Part shown: in pieces, positions 40,561 through 49,278 of the stretch | Position numbering within the stretch: position 1 is the stretch's first letter | Layout of the letters: each line of letters opens with the position of its first letter | NCBI RefSeq assembly: GCF_021352225.1 | Contig: NZ_JAAUVI010000001.1 | Coordinates: forward strand, 248,001-312,000 | Direction of reading: 5' to 3' | Source of the DNA: Methylobacterium sp. C25 | GTDB lineage: Bacteria; Pseudomonadota; Alphaproteobacteria; Rhizobiales; Beijerinckiaceae | DNA: 64,000 bases | Position numbers and translations under genes: made by a program | The notes under the pieces: model-generated | Seen by the model: the letters and a program-made list of their open reading frames with translations, nothing else | Databases searched by the model: none | What the model was told of the DNA's origin: nothing

Positions 40561-41679
40561 TCAGCGCTGGCCAAACTGCGTGTCCTTGAAGAGGTGCTTG
40601 AGTTCGCGCGGCTGGCACCGCCAGTACTGCTTCGGCGCGCGAACCTCGGCGCCGAGGGCGCCAGCGGCGTGCCAGGGCCAGCGCGGATCGTAGAGCATGG
40701 CGCGCGCGAGCGAGACCGCATCCGCTTTGCCCTCTGCGAGAATGTCTTCGGCCTGGCGGGGCTCGGTGATGAGGCCGACGGCGATCGTGGTCAGTCCGGT
40801 CTCGGCTTTGATCCGCTCGGCGAACGGCACCTGATAGCCTGGCCCCAGCGCGATCTTCTGCTGGTTCGATAGGCCACCGCTGGAGACATGGATCGCCGCT
40901 GCGCCGCTTGCTTTCAGCGCTTGAGCGAACGCGACGGTTTCGTCGAGGCTCCATCCATCCTCGACCCAGTCGGTTGCCGAGACGCGCAACCAGACGGGCT
41001 TGCCGCTCGGGACGACCTCGCGCACCGCGTCGAAGATTTCGAGGGGGAAGCGCATGCGGTTCTGCAGGCTGCCTCCGTATTCGTCCGTTCGCTGGTTCGA
41101 TAGCGGCGAGAGGAACTGGTGCAGCAGGTAGCCGTGGGCGCCGTGGACCTCGACCGCGTCGATGCCCAACCGCATGGCGCGCTTGGTCGTAGCGACGAAG
41201 TCATCGCGGATTTTTTTGAGATCAGAGGCCGTGAGGGCATGCGGCGCCACCTCGCCTTCGCCATGTGGGATCGGCGAGGGAGCCTCGGTGCGCCAGCCAT
41301 GCGGACTTTCGGGAGAGATCTGTGCGCCGCCGGCCCAGGGTCTTTCGCTCGATGCCTTTCGGCCTGCATGGGCAATCTGGATGCAGCTGGGGATGGGCGA
41401 ATACTCGCGGATCGCGTCGAGAACGCGGGCGAGCGCACGCTCGCAGCCGTCCGAGTAAAGCCCGAGATCCCAATCGGTGATGCGCGCCTCGGGCGACACC
41501 GCGGTGGCCTCCAGTGTCAGCAGCCCGGCACCCGACATGGCGAGCTGGCCGAGATGCATCATGTGCCAGTCGGAGGCCTCACCGGCCGTCGCCGAGTACT
41601 GGCACATCGGCGCAATCAGGATGCGGTTGTCGAGATCGAGATCACCGAGGCGGAGCGGCGTGAACAGGCGTGGCGACAT
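40561..41679 (-). CDS. NADH:flavin oxidoreductase (old yellow enzyme, YqjM-like)
   Basis: FMN-binding ene-reductase of 372 aa. It begins LFTPLRLGDLDLDNRILIAP, with the redox-tuning cysteine in APMCQYSA, as in the thermophilic-like YqjM class. HAGRKAS and EVHGAHGYLLHQFLSPLSN are the other hallmarks. It likely reduces activated C=C bonds with NAD(P)H. The ATG at 41679 has GGAG five bases upstream. Confidence 0.93.
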   Translation of the reverse strand: MSPRLFTPLRLGDLDLDNRILIAPMCQYSATAGEASDWHMMHLGQLAMSGAGLLTLEATAVSPEARITDWDLGLYSDGCERALARVLDAIREYSPIPSCIQIAHAGRKASSERPWAGGAQISPESPHGWRTEAPSPIPHGEGEVAPHALTASDLKKIRDDFVATTKRAMRLGIDAVEVHGAHGYLLHQFLSPLSNQRTDEYGGSLQNRMRFPLEIFDAVREVVPSGKPVWLRVSATDWVEDGWSLDETVAFAQALKASGAAAIHVSSGGLSNQQKIALGPGYQVPFAERIKAETGLTTIAVGLITEPRQAEDILAEGKADAVSLARAMLYDPRWPWHAAGALGAEVRAPKQYWRCQPRELKHLFKDTQFGQR

Positions 41680-41792
41680 CGGGTCTCCGGGAATAGGCCG
41701 CACGGTCGACGACGGCGCTTCACGATGGACCCAACGTAACGCCCGGCACGAAGCTAGCGAAGGCCTGCGGGGACAATTCAGATGAGCTTCTC

Positions 41793-42347
41793 ATGACCTC
41801 GCCGCTTCCCGTTGCCTTCGTAGCCGGCAAATCCGGCCTCTGGCGGATCGAGACCGTGAAGCCCGTGATCGGCGATAGCCTGCCGGCGGCCACGCGCCTC
41901 ACGGTCATCGAAGACGTCGACCGGCAGGCTCATGACGACTGCGCCTGGATCCTGCGGGGCGTGACCAGCAACATCCGCTATACCAACCGGCGGGAGGCGG
42001 ATGCGCTGGCCTCGCAGCAGCAGGGCCTCAACCGATCGGAGGCCGTACGTGCCGCACTGATCCCGATTCGAAAGAATGCGGCGTGGTGGGCGCTGACCCA
42101 GGACGAGCGCCGCGCCGTCTTCGAAGAGCAGTCGCAACATATCGGCATCGGGATGACGGTGCTGCCCGAGGTTTCGCGGCGCCTCCATCACGCTCGCGAC
42201 CTCGGCGGCCCCTTCGATTTCCTTACCTGGTTCGAATACGCACCTGCACAGGCGGATGCCTTCGAAACGATGGTGGCGCAGCTGCGCGCGACCCCGGAGT
42301 GGCGCTACGTCGATTGGGAGATCGACATTCGCCTTAGCCGTGCGTGA
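41793..42347 (+). CDS. cld: Short (lineage II) chlorite dismutase, heme protein
   Basis: Protein of 184 aa of the dimeric short chlorite dismutase type, which converts chlorite to chloride and O2 at a heme. Key residues align with the Nitrobacter winogradskyi enzyme at a constant offset of two: W98/W99, the proximal heme His H116 in SQHIGIG, and the distal Arg R129 in SRRLHHARDLG, with FDFLTWFEYAP after it. It has no signal peptide. It is convergent with prpE, with 14 bases between stops, and lies upstream of no chlorate or perchlorate reductase genes, so its natural role may be other than chlorate respiration. Confidence 0.88.
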   Translation: MTSPLPVAFVAGKSGLWRIETVKPVIGDSLPAATRLTVIEDVDRQAHDDCAWILRGVTSNIRYTNRREADALASQQQGLNRSEAVRAALIPIRKNAAWWALTQDERRAVFEEQSQHIGIGMTVLPEVSRRLHHARDLGGPFDFLTWFEYAPAQADAFETMVAQLRATPEWRYVDWEIDIRLSRA

Positions 42348-42361
42348 GCCCGGGCTTCAGA

Positions 42362-44281
42362 CTAGATGCCGATGCCCCGCGTCTTGAGGCTCTCACCGAT
42401 TTCCTCAAGCACCGCCGGGTCTTCGATGGTCGGCGGCGTCGTGTAGCTCTGGCCGTCGGCGATGGCCTTCATGGTCGCTCGCAGGATTTTTCCGGATCGG
42501 GTCTTTGGCAGTCGGCCGACGGTGAGCGCGAGCTTGAAGGCGGCAACCGGGCCGATCTCGTCACGGACCCGGGCAATGAGCTCCTTTTCGATGTCTGCAG
42601 GTTCCTTCGCGACGCCAGACTTGAGCACCACGAAGCCGCAGGGCGCCTCGCCCTTCACAGCATCGCGGATGCCGATCACGGCGCATTCGGCGACGTCCGG
42701 ATGCGAGGCGAGCACCGCCTCCATGCCGCCCGTGGAGAGCCGGTGGCCAGCAACGTTGATGATGTCGTCGGTCCGACCCAGCACGGTGACATAGCCATCC
42801 GCATCGCGGATGCCGGCATCAGAGGTGTCGTAATAGCCGGCAAAGGTCTGCAGGTAGCTGGCGCGCATTCGCTCATCCGAGCCCCACAGGGTCGGCAGGC
42901 AACTCGGCGGCAGCGGCAGCTTGAGCGCGATCGTGCCCATGGCGCCGTCCGGTACCGGCTTTCCGGCCTCGTCGAGGATGTGGAGGTCGTAGCCCGGCAT
43001 CGGCACGGCGGTGGAGCCATGCTTCACTGGAAGCCGCTCGATACCGAGCGGATTGCCGGCGATGGCCCAGCCGGTTTCGGTTTGCCACCAATGGTCGATC
43101 ACCGGCTTGCCGAGCGCCTTTTCGGCCCAGGCGACGGAATCCGGGTCGGCCCGCTCCCCAGCGAGGAAGAGCGCGCGGAAGCCGGAGAGATCGTATTCGG
43201 CGAGCTTCTCGGCGCGCGGGTCTTCCTTCTTGATGGCCCGGAGCGCCGTCGGTGCCGTGAAGAGCGTGCAGGCGCCATATTCGGAGACGACGCGCCAGAA
43301 GGCGCCCGCATCCGGCGTGCCCACCGGCTTGCCCTCGTAGAGGATCGTCGTGCAGCCGTGCAGGAGCGGCCCATAGACGATGTAGGAATGCCCAACGACC
43401 CACCCGATGTCGGAGGCGCAGAAATAGACCTCGCCGGACTTCACCCCGTAGAGGTTGGCCATCGACCAGGCGAGCGCGACGCAGTAGCCGCCGGTATCGC
43501 GCACCACACCCTTCGGTTTTCCGGTCGTACCCGAGGTGTAGAGAATGTAGAGGGGATCGGTCGCGGCCATCGCGATGGGATCGGCCCGATGCCCAGCCTT
43601 CTTCGCCGCGGCGACCATTGCCGCCCAATCATGGTCACGCCCCTCGATGAGATCGGCCTTCGCCTGCGGCCGCTGCAGGACGAGGCAGGCCTCCGGCTTG
43701 TGCGCGGAGCGCGCGACGGCGGCATCGAGCAGCGGCTTGTAGGCGACCACCCGGGTCGGCTCTATGCCACAGGAGGCGGCCAGGATCATTTTCGGCGTCG
43801 CGTCTTCGATGCGTGCGGCAAGCTCGTTGGCGGCAAAGCCTCCGAATACCACCGAGTGAATGGCGCCGAGACGGGCGCAGGCCAGCATGCCTACGAGTGC
43901 CTCGGGCACCATTGGCATGTAGATCACAACGCGGTCGCCCTTGCCTACGCCGAAACCGGCGAGAACCGCCGCTAGCGTTGCTACCTCCTCGCGCAGCTCA
44001 ACAAAGCTGATCCGGCGCTTCGTGCCGGTAACGGGCGAGTCGTAGAGGATCGCTGCCTGCTCGCCGTGTCCGCGCTCGACATGCCGGTCGACGGCGTTGA
44101 AGCATGCATTCAGCCGGGCGTCCGGGAACCAGCGGCCATAGACGCCGGCCTTCGGGTCGAACGCACGGCTGGGCGAGCGGTCCCAATCGAGCGCCTTGGC
44201 GGCATCCAGCCAGAAGGTCTCGGGGTCCGCGATCGAAGCCGCATGCACGGGGGCGTAGGCGGCGGTCGCAGCGGCTGTCAT
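42362..44281 (-). CDS. prpE: Propionyl-CoA synthetase (acyl-CoA synthetase)
   Basis: AMP-forming acyl-CoA synthetase of 639 aa. The P-loop is YTSGTTGKPKGVVRD, the adenine motif DHWWQTETGW, the hinge GRTDDIINVAGHRLSTGG, and the acetylation-sensitive catalytic lysine lies in TRSGKILRATM. The overall match is to PrpE/ACSS3-type propionyl-CoA synthetases rather than Acs, but acetate could also be used. The ATG at 44281 follows a GAGGA site. Confidence 0.88.
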   Translation of the reverse strand: MTAAATAAYAPVHAASIADPETFWLDAAKALDWDRSPSRAFDPKAGVYGRWFPDARLNACFNAVDRHVERGHGEQAAILYDSPVTGTKRRISFVELREEVATLAAVLAGFGVGKGDRVVIYMPMVPEALVGMLACARLGAIHSVVFGGFAANELAARIEDATPKMILAASCGIEPTRVVAYKPLLDAAVARSAHKPEACLVLQRPQAKADLIEGRDHDWAAMVAAAKKAGHRADPIAMAATDPLYILYTSGTTGKPKGVVRDTGGYCVALAWSMANLYGVKSGEVYFCASDIGWVVGHSYIVYGPLLHGCTTILYEGKPVGTPDAGAFWRVVSEYGACTLFTAPTALRAIKKEDPRAEKLAEYDLSGFRALFLAGERADPDSVAWAEKALGKPVIDHWWQTETGWAIAGNPLGIERLPVKHGSTAVPMPGYDLHILDEAGKPVPDGAMGTIALKLPLPPSCLPTLWGSDERMRASYLQTFAGYYDTSDAGIRDADGYVTVLGRTDDIINVAGHRLSTGGMEAVLASHPDVAECAVIGIRDAVKGEAPCGFVVLKSGVAKEPADIEKELIARVRDEIGPVAAFKLALTVGRLPKTRSGKILRATMKAIADGQSYTTPPTIEDPAVLEEIGESLKTRGIGI

Positions 44282-44356
44282 GGCGTTCCTCGGCGTTCTT
44301 GCACCGGTCGGCGCCGGCTTTGCCGCATCCTTTCACGAAACAGGTGAGCGATGCCC

Positions 44357-44393
44357 AAAAAACAACCGCCGCGCCGGAGATCCGGAGCGGCGG
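44357..44393 (-). terminator. Rho-independent terminator after the first DUF465 gene
   Basis: On the minus strand a GC-rich stem forms from 7-bp outer arms (plus-strand CCGCCGC 44366-44372 with GCGGCGG 44387-44393) and 5-bp inner arms CCGGA/TCCGG, separated by one mismatch. It is followed by TTGTTTTTT (plus-strand A-run 44357-44362). It lies 51 bases past the stop of the 60-aa gene at 44444. Confidence 0.9.
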
Positions 44394-44443
44394 CGAACTC
44401 GTCAGGCTTGGATAGAGCGGCCGGGACCAACCGGCCGACCGGG

Positions 44444-44626
44444 TCAGTGGAGGGTATCGCTCTCGTCCCGGAGGCGATTCATCTCGTCCTTGAGGTGAAG
44501 TTTCTTGCGCTTGAGCTCCGCGATCAGCAGGTCGTTGCTCGACGGCGACTGCATCGCGTCGTGAAGTTCCCGCTCCAGGGCATCATGCTTCCGGGCGAGC
44601 TGGCTCAAATGCGTGTCCAAGGACAT
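44444..44626 (-). CDS. DUF465 (YdcH family) small coiled-coil protein
   Basis: Protein of 60 aa predicted to be a short helical hairpin: MSLDTHLSQLARKHDALERE, then the family signature IAELKRKKLHLKDEMNRL. DUF465 proteins are common in alphaproteobacteria; their role is unknown. It is divergent from a second member of the same family at 44896. Confidence 0.88.
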   Translation of the reverse strand: MSLDTHLSQLARKHDALERELHDAMQSPSSNDLLIAELKRKKLHLKDEMNRLRDESDTLH

Positions 44627-44895
44627 GAGGCGTCTCTCCTGTCATCGTTACCGACTCATCCAGACTGACACACGATGAGCCGGCTGTCGAAGCGATTCGG
44701 CGGTCAAGCTCTCGATTTCGTCATCGAATTGCTGCTGGTTTTCCGCATCTGTGTCGGCATGTCTCAGGCGCAAAAAATCCTCTCGCCGCGACGACGATAT
44801 CGGCGTGGATCGCCGGTCGACCAAGCTTTGCCGCCTTGCCCGGAACCGGACCTTGGCGCATGGTTTCTTGAAAGCGTGATCGAGTTTTGCGGACC

Positions 44896-45117
44896 ATGAT
44901 GGGAGCCAACGACACCGGCGATGCGGAAACCGATCTCGGATCGGAGCTGGGGCGCCTGAAGGAGGAGCACCGCGACCTTGATGCAGCGATCGAGGCCTTG
45001 AAGGTCGGCATCGTCAGCGACCAGTTGCAGATCCAGCGGCTGAAAAAGCGGAAGCTGTTTCTTCGCGATCGGATAAGCCATCTGGAGGACCAGATCCATC
45101 CGGATATCATCGCGTAA
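44896..45117 (+). CDS. DUF465 family protein, second copy
   Basis: Protein of about 73 aa with the same helical pattern as the divergent neighbour: LGRLKEEHRDLDAAIEAL, then IQRLKKRKLFLRDRISHLED. The start is ATG 44896 or 44899; the ribosome site is weak. It precedes purEK, a gene order common in this bacterial group. Between it and purE (45118-45394) no gene is convincing. Confidence 0.85.
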   Translation: MMGANDTGDAETDLGSELGRLKEEHRDLDAAIEALKVGIVSDQLQIQRLKKRKLFLRDRISHLEDQIHPDIIA

Positions 45118-45394
45118 CCGCTAGCAGCAAGGCGCCTGTCCACCGTGGTTCCGGAACTCGGCGGCGGAAATCTCAATTCGACCCGTGCCGCGCCCGCGCA
45201 CGATGAAATCGAGCCCAATCGTGGATTGATCACTCTGCCTGTCCTTCAGCGCCCGGATTTGCCTTGGGCAGGCCAGGGTCTTGGCTGTGATCGTTTGGGC
45301 CCGAGCCTTGCCGGTTCGCGGCCCCACCTGTATTCGGCAGCATGACCCTGGCGTCTCATCGCCGGTCCACTTCTAGCAACCGAAAGTGACGAGG

Positions 45395-45892
45395 ATGTCG
45401 GGATCGGCCCCCGTGGCGATCATCATGGGAAGCCAGTCCGACTGGGCGACTATGCGGCACGCTGCCGAGACCCTGGATGCGCTCGGTCTCACCTATGACG
45501 CGCGCATCGTCTCGGCCCATCGCACCCCCGACCGGCTCGTCGCTTTCGCGAAGGGCGCTCGCGAGGCCGGCTTCAAGGTAGTGATCGCCGGTGCGGGCGG
45601 CGCCGCCCATCTGCCGGGCATGGCGGCCGCGATGACGCCGCTGCCGGTCTTCGGTGTGCCGGTGGAGTCGAAGGCGCTTTCGGGCAAGGACAGCCTTCTT
45701 TCAATCGTACAGATGCCCGCCGGCATTCCGGTGGGTACACTGGCGATCGGACGTGCCGGAGCGATCAACGCAGCTCTCCTCGCCGCCGCGGTGCTGGCGC
45801 TGACGGATGAAGGTCTCGCCGGCAGGCTCGATGCATGGCGCGAGCGCCAGACGGCGTCTGTCGCCGAGCGGCCCGACACGACCGAACACTAA
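45395..45892 (+). CDS. purE: 5-(carboxyamino)imidazole ribonucleotide mutase
   Basis: Class I PurE of 165 aa, which converts N5-CAIR to CAIR in purine synthesis. Motifs are [23 protein letters not shown] and the [11 protein letters not shown] loop. It pairs with PurK, which starts 12 bases after its stop. The ATG at 45395 gives the normal length; a GTG at 45386 lies in frame. Confidence 0.96.
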   Translation: MSGSAPVAIIMGSQSDWATMRHAAETLDALGLTYDARIVSAHRTPDRLVAFAKGAREAGFKVVIAGAGGAAHLPGMAAAMTPLPVFGVPVESKALSGKDSLLSIVQMPAGIPVGTLAIGRAGAINAALLAAAVLALTDEGLAGRLDAWRERQTASVAERPDTTEH

Positions 45893-45904
45893 AAGACAAT
45901 TATC

Positions 45905-47023
45905 ATGGCGAAGAAGATCAAGGCAGGGCCTGTGCGGCCCGGCGGCACCATCGGCATTCTCGGAGGCGGCCAGCTCGGCCGCATGATCGCGCTCGCCGCC
46001 GCGAATTACGGCCTCAAGGTCCATGTCTACGCGCCCGATGCCGACAGCCCGGCTTTCGACGTCTGCGCTGCGACCACGGTGGCGCCCTACGAGGATGCCG
46101 AAGCGCTTGCCGCCTTCGCCGACAGCGTCGACGTCGTGACCTACGAATTCGAGAACATTCCGCACGCTACCGCCGAAATCCTGGCGCGGCACGCCCCGCT
46201 TCATCCCAACCCGCGCGCCCTGCTGACCACCCAGGATCGCCTTGCCGAGAAGCGCTTCGTCAATGGCCTCGGCATCCCAACGGCGCCGTTCCGGCCCGTC
46301 GATACAGTGCAGGACCTCTCGGATGCCCTCGACGCCCTTGGCTATCCGGCCGTGCTGAAGACACGCCGGTTCGGCTATGACGGCAAGGGCCAGCGCATGA
46401 TCCGCGAGGGCGACGACCTCGCGGCGATTCTCGCAGAGTTCCGCGGCGTGCCCTGCATCCTGGAAGGCTTCGTGCCGTTCGAGCGCGAGATCTCGGTGGT
46501 CGCCGCGCGCGGCACCGATGGAAGCTTCGCGGCCTTCGATCCCTGTGCCAACGAGCACCAGAACCACATCCTGGCGGTCACCCGCGTGCCCGCACCCGGC
46601 CTCGTCCGTGAGACGGGCGACGCGGCGGTCAGCATCGCCCGGCAGATCGCCGAGGCGCTCGATTATGTCGGCGTGCTGGCCGTGGAGTTGTTCGAGGTGG
46701 CCGGGCCGGCCGGCGCTGCGCGGCTCGTCGTCAACGAGATCGCGCCGCGCGTCCACAATTCCGGCCACTGGACCATCGAGGGCGCACTGACCTCGCAATT
46801 CGCGCAATGCGTGCGGGCCGTTTGCGGCTGGCCGCTCGGCAATTCCTCGCGCGTCGGCGGCCTCGACGTCGAGATGCGCAACTTGATCGGCGATCAGGTC
46901 GACGATTGGCTGGCGATCCTGGCCGAGCCCGGCGCGCACCTGCATCTCTACGGCAAGGGCGACGCCCGTCCCGGCCGCAAGATGGGTCACGTGACACGGC
47001 TCATCCGGCAGCGCGAGTCGTAA
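45905..47023 (+). CDS. purK: 5-(carboxyamino)imidazole ribonucleotide synthase
   Basis: ATP-grasp enzyme of 372 aa that makes N5-CAIR from AIR, ATP and bicarbonate. It begins TIGILGGGQLGRM; further motifs are LKTRRFGYDGKGQ, EGFVPFEREISVV and NEIAPRVHNSGHWTIE. It works directly with the PurE encoded before it in the same operon. Confidence 0.96.
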   Translation: MAKKIKAGPVRPGGTIGILGGGQLGRMIALAAANYGLKVHVYAPDADSPAFDVCAATTVAPYEDAEALAAFADSVDVVTYEFENIPHATAEILARHAPLHPNPRALLTTQDRLAEKRFVNGLGIPTAPFRPVDTVQDLSDALDALGYPAVLKTRRFGYDGKGQRMIREGDDLAAILAEFRGVPCILEGFVPFEREISVVAARGTDGSFAAFDPCANEHQNHILAVTRVPAPGLVRETGDAAVSIARQIAEALDYVGVLAVELFEVAGPAGAARLVVNEIAPRVHNSGHWTIEGALTSQFAQCVRAVCGWPLGNSSRVGGLDVEMRNLIGDQVDDWLAILAEPGAHLHLYGKGDARPGRKMGHVTRLIRQRES

Positions 47024-47267
47024 CCCGCGCGCCACAGGCGGGCTGGATCGGACCCTCCGGAACCCCCAATCGGCCTCCGCGCCCGAGGGAGCCACACCTT
47101 CGCCACATCGAAAGGTTTCAGCGGCAAAGTCGCGCCGCTTTAAGTGCGCGTTCACCGCAATCGGCGAACGTGCATTTGCACTTCCGACCTTCGTCGAGAG
47201 CGCGACGGGATCGTAGACAGTGTCGGCCGACGCGGCGAGCGCGGGATGGCCGGAGGGGAGCGGGTCG

Positions 47268-48128
47268 ATGACGTCCATGAAGCCGAGGACGCACCACGTT
47301 GGACTTGTCGGCGCGTTGGTGCTGACGGCAGCCGCTTTGGGCGGCTGTGAGACCTACAGCGCCGGTTCGCCGCGCCAATACGCGGTGCTCGACGCTGCCG
47401 ACACAACCGGCGCCACCAACACCAACATCAATTCGCTGAGCGAGGTGATCTCGCGCAATCCGAACGATGCCGGCGCCTACGTGACCCGCGGCGCGGCCTA
47501 TGCCCGCTCGGGCCAGTACGGCGACGCGATCGGCGATTTCTCGAAGGCGATCCAGATCGACCCGAATTCGGCCTCGGCCTACAACAACCGCGGCCTCGCC
47601 TACCGCCAGACGGGTCGCAACGACGCCGCTCTGCAGGATTTCTCGAAGGCCATCGCCAACGACCCGAATTTCGCTGCCGCCTATATCGGTCGCGCCAACC
47701 TCGAGCGTGCCCAGGGCGATCTCGGCGGCGCCGTCAACGATCTGAACGTCGCGATCCGCCTCGCTCCGGAATCCGCCGAGGCCTACCATGCCCGCGGCCT
47801 GGTCCGTCAGAGGCAGGGCCACGATGCCGAGGCCATCGGCGACTTCGCCGCCGCCATCGACCGCAACCCCTTCGTCGCGGCGCCCTACGCCGCCCGCGGC
47901 CAGAGCCTGATCGCCACGAACCAGTACGACAAGGCGATCGAGGACTACAACGCGGCCCTCAACGTCAACTCGAAGGACGCGAATTCCTGGGCCTATCGCG
48001 GCCTCGCCTACGAGAAGACCAATCGCAAGAAGGAAGCTCGCGAGAGCTACACTCAGGCTTCCTCTCTCGATCCAAACAACTCGGTTGCCAAGCAGGGCAT
48101 GAGCCGGATGTCGGGCAGCATCTTCTAG
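47268..48128 (+). CDS. TPR-repeat lipoprotein
   Basis: Protein of 286 aa with a lipoprotein signal ending LGGC (Cys 26), followed by about six tetratricopeptide repeats, for example AYVTRGAAYARSGQYGDAIG, then AYNNRGLAYRQTGRNDAALQ, and similar units to the end. Such proteins act as scaffolds at the outer membrane; the NlpI-like group is related in layout. The ATG at 47268 follows GGAGGGGAG at good spacing, which decides it over GTG 47220 and ATG 47277. It ends before a very strong terminator. Confidence 0.88.
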   Translation: MTSMKPRTHHVGLVGALVLTAAALGGCETYSAGSPRQYAVLDAADTTGATNTNINSLSEVISRNPNDAGAYVTRGAAYARSGQYGDAIGDFSKAIQIDPNSASAYNNRGLAYRQTGRNDAALQDFSKAIANDPNFAAAYIGRANLERAQGDLGGAVNDLNVAIRLAPESAEAYHARGLVRQRQGHDAEAIGDFAAAIDRNPFVAAPYAARGQSLIATNQYDKAIEDYNAALNVNSKDANSWAYRGLAYEKTNRKKEARESYTQASSLDPNNSVAKQGMSRMSGSIF

Positions 48129-48146
48129 GTTTCGGAAAAGATCAGA

Positions 48147-48187
48147 AAACGAAAAGGGCAGCGGGTCATCCGCTGCCCTTTTCGTTT
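48147..48187. terminator. Bidirectional terminator between the TPR gene and glpX
   Basis: Perfect 18-bp arms, AAACGAAAAGGGCAGCGG (48147-48164) and CCGCTGCCCTTTTCGTTT (48170-48187), around the loop GTCAT. The A- and T-rich ends give a terminator in both directions, for the TPR lipoprotein gene ending at 48128 and for glpX ending at 48229. Confidence 0.93.
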
Positions 48188-48228
48188 CCGACACCATTCC
48201 TGCCGGCGTCAGGTGCGGCAGACGATCC

Positions 48229-49224
48229 TCAATGGTCCATCAGTGCCGGCCGGCGGTGCTCGCAGGCGATGCGTCGCACCGTTCCGGTATTGGAGCGATA
48301 GACTACGGTCTCGGTCTCGATCATCCCGGGTTTGAAGCGCACGCCACCGAGCAGCGCGCCATCCGTCACGCCGGTCGCCGCGACGATCACGTCGCCACGG
48401 GCCATATCGTGCATGTCGTATTTCCGGTTGGGGTCGGTGATGCCCATCTTCGACGCCCGCGCCCGCTTGTCGGCGCTGTCGAGGATCAGCCGGCCCTCCA
48501 TCTGGCCGCCGATGCAGCAGAGGGCAGCTGCCGCAATGACGCCCTCCGGGGCCGCCCCGGAGCCGAGATAAATGTCGACCCCAGTCTCTTCGGGCGCCGT
48601 GGTGTGGATGATGGCAGCAATGTCGCCGTCCGAGATCAGGCGCACACCCGCTCCCGTCGCGCGCACTGCCGCGACGAGGTCGATGTGGCGCGGCCGGTCG
48701 AGGATGATCGCCGTGAGCGCGGAGGGTTCGACGCCTTTCGCCTTGGCGAGCGCGGCGATGTTCTCGGCCGGACTCTTGTCGAGATCGATCGTGCCGGGTG
48801 GGTAGCCGGGACCGATGGCGATCTTCTGCATGTAGACGTCGGGGGCGGCGAGCAACGTGCCCTTTTCCGCAAGCGCCATCACCGCGATGGCGCCAGGCAT
48901 GTCTTTCGCGCAGAGGGTGGTCCCCTCCAACGGGTCCACAGCAATATCGACCTCGGGGCCGTTGCCGGTTCCGAGCACCTCCCCGATGTAGAGCATCGGC
49001 GCCTCGTCGCGCTCGCCCTCGCCGATCACGACCGTGCCGACGATGGGGAGCGCCGTCAGCTCGTCGCGCATGGCGTCGACGGCAGCCTGGTCGGCCTCGC
49101 GCTCCTTGCCCTGGCCGCGCAGTCGTGCCGCGGCGATAGCCGCACGCTCGGTCACACGCACCAGCTCCAGCGTCAGTCCCCGCGCGGAGCGGTCGCTGAA
49201 GATCCCGGTATCGGCCAAGGGCAT
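48229..49224 (-). CDS. glpX: Class II fructose-1,6-bisphosphatase
   Basis: GlpX of 331 aa, which makes fructose-6-phosphate in gluconeogenesis and sugar-phosphate cycles. Motifs are VVIGEGERDEAPML and the metal and phosphate site VDPLEGTTLCAKDMPGAIAV, with YLGSGAAPEGV further on. It lies 54 bases downstream of hom on the same strand, so both are probably co-transcribed. Confidence 0.96.
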   Translation of the reverse strand: MPLADTGIFSDRSARGLTLELVRVTERAAIAAARLRGQGKEREADQAAVDAMRDELTALPIVGTVVIGEGERDEAPMLYIGEVLGTGNGPEVDIAVDPLEGTTLCAKDMPGAIAVMALAEKGTLLAAPDVYMQKIAIGPGYPPGTIDLDKSPAENIAALAKAKGVEPSALTAIILDRPRHIDLVAAVRATGAGVRLISDGDIAAIIHTTAPEETGVDIYLGSGAAPEGVIAAAALCCIGGQMEGRLILDSADKRARASKMGITDPNRKYDMHDMARGDVIVAATGVTDGALLGGVRFKPGMIETETVVYRSNTGTVRRIACEHRRPALMDH

Positions 49225-49278
49225 CGTGGTTCCGTCCCTTTTGGTTCTTTGGGCCGGCCGTCTTGCGGCCTTGGAGCC

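Noticed and set aside
45121..45327. Minus-strand frame of 68 codons ending HGGQAPCC between DUF465 and purE
   Set aside because: Parts look protein-like, but the start is a GTG without a ribosome site and no family is recognised, so it was left out of the gene list.
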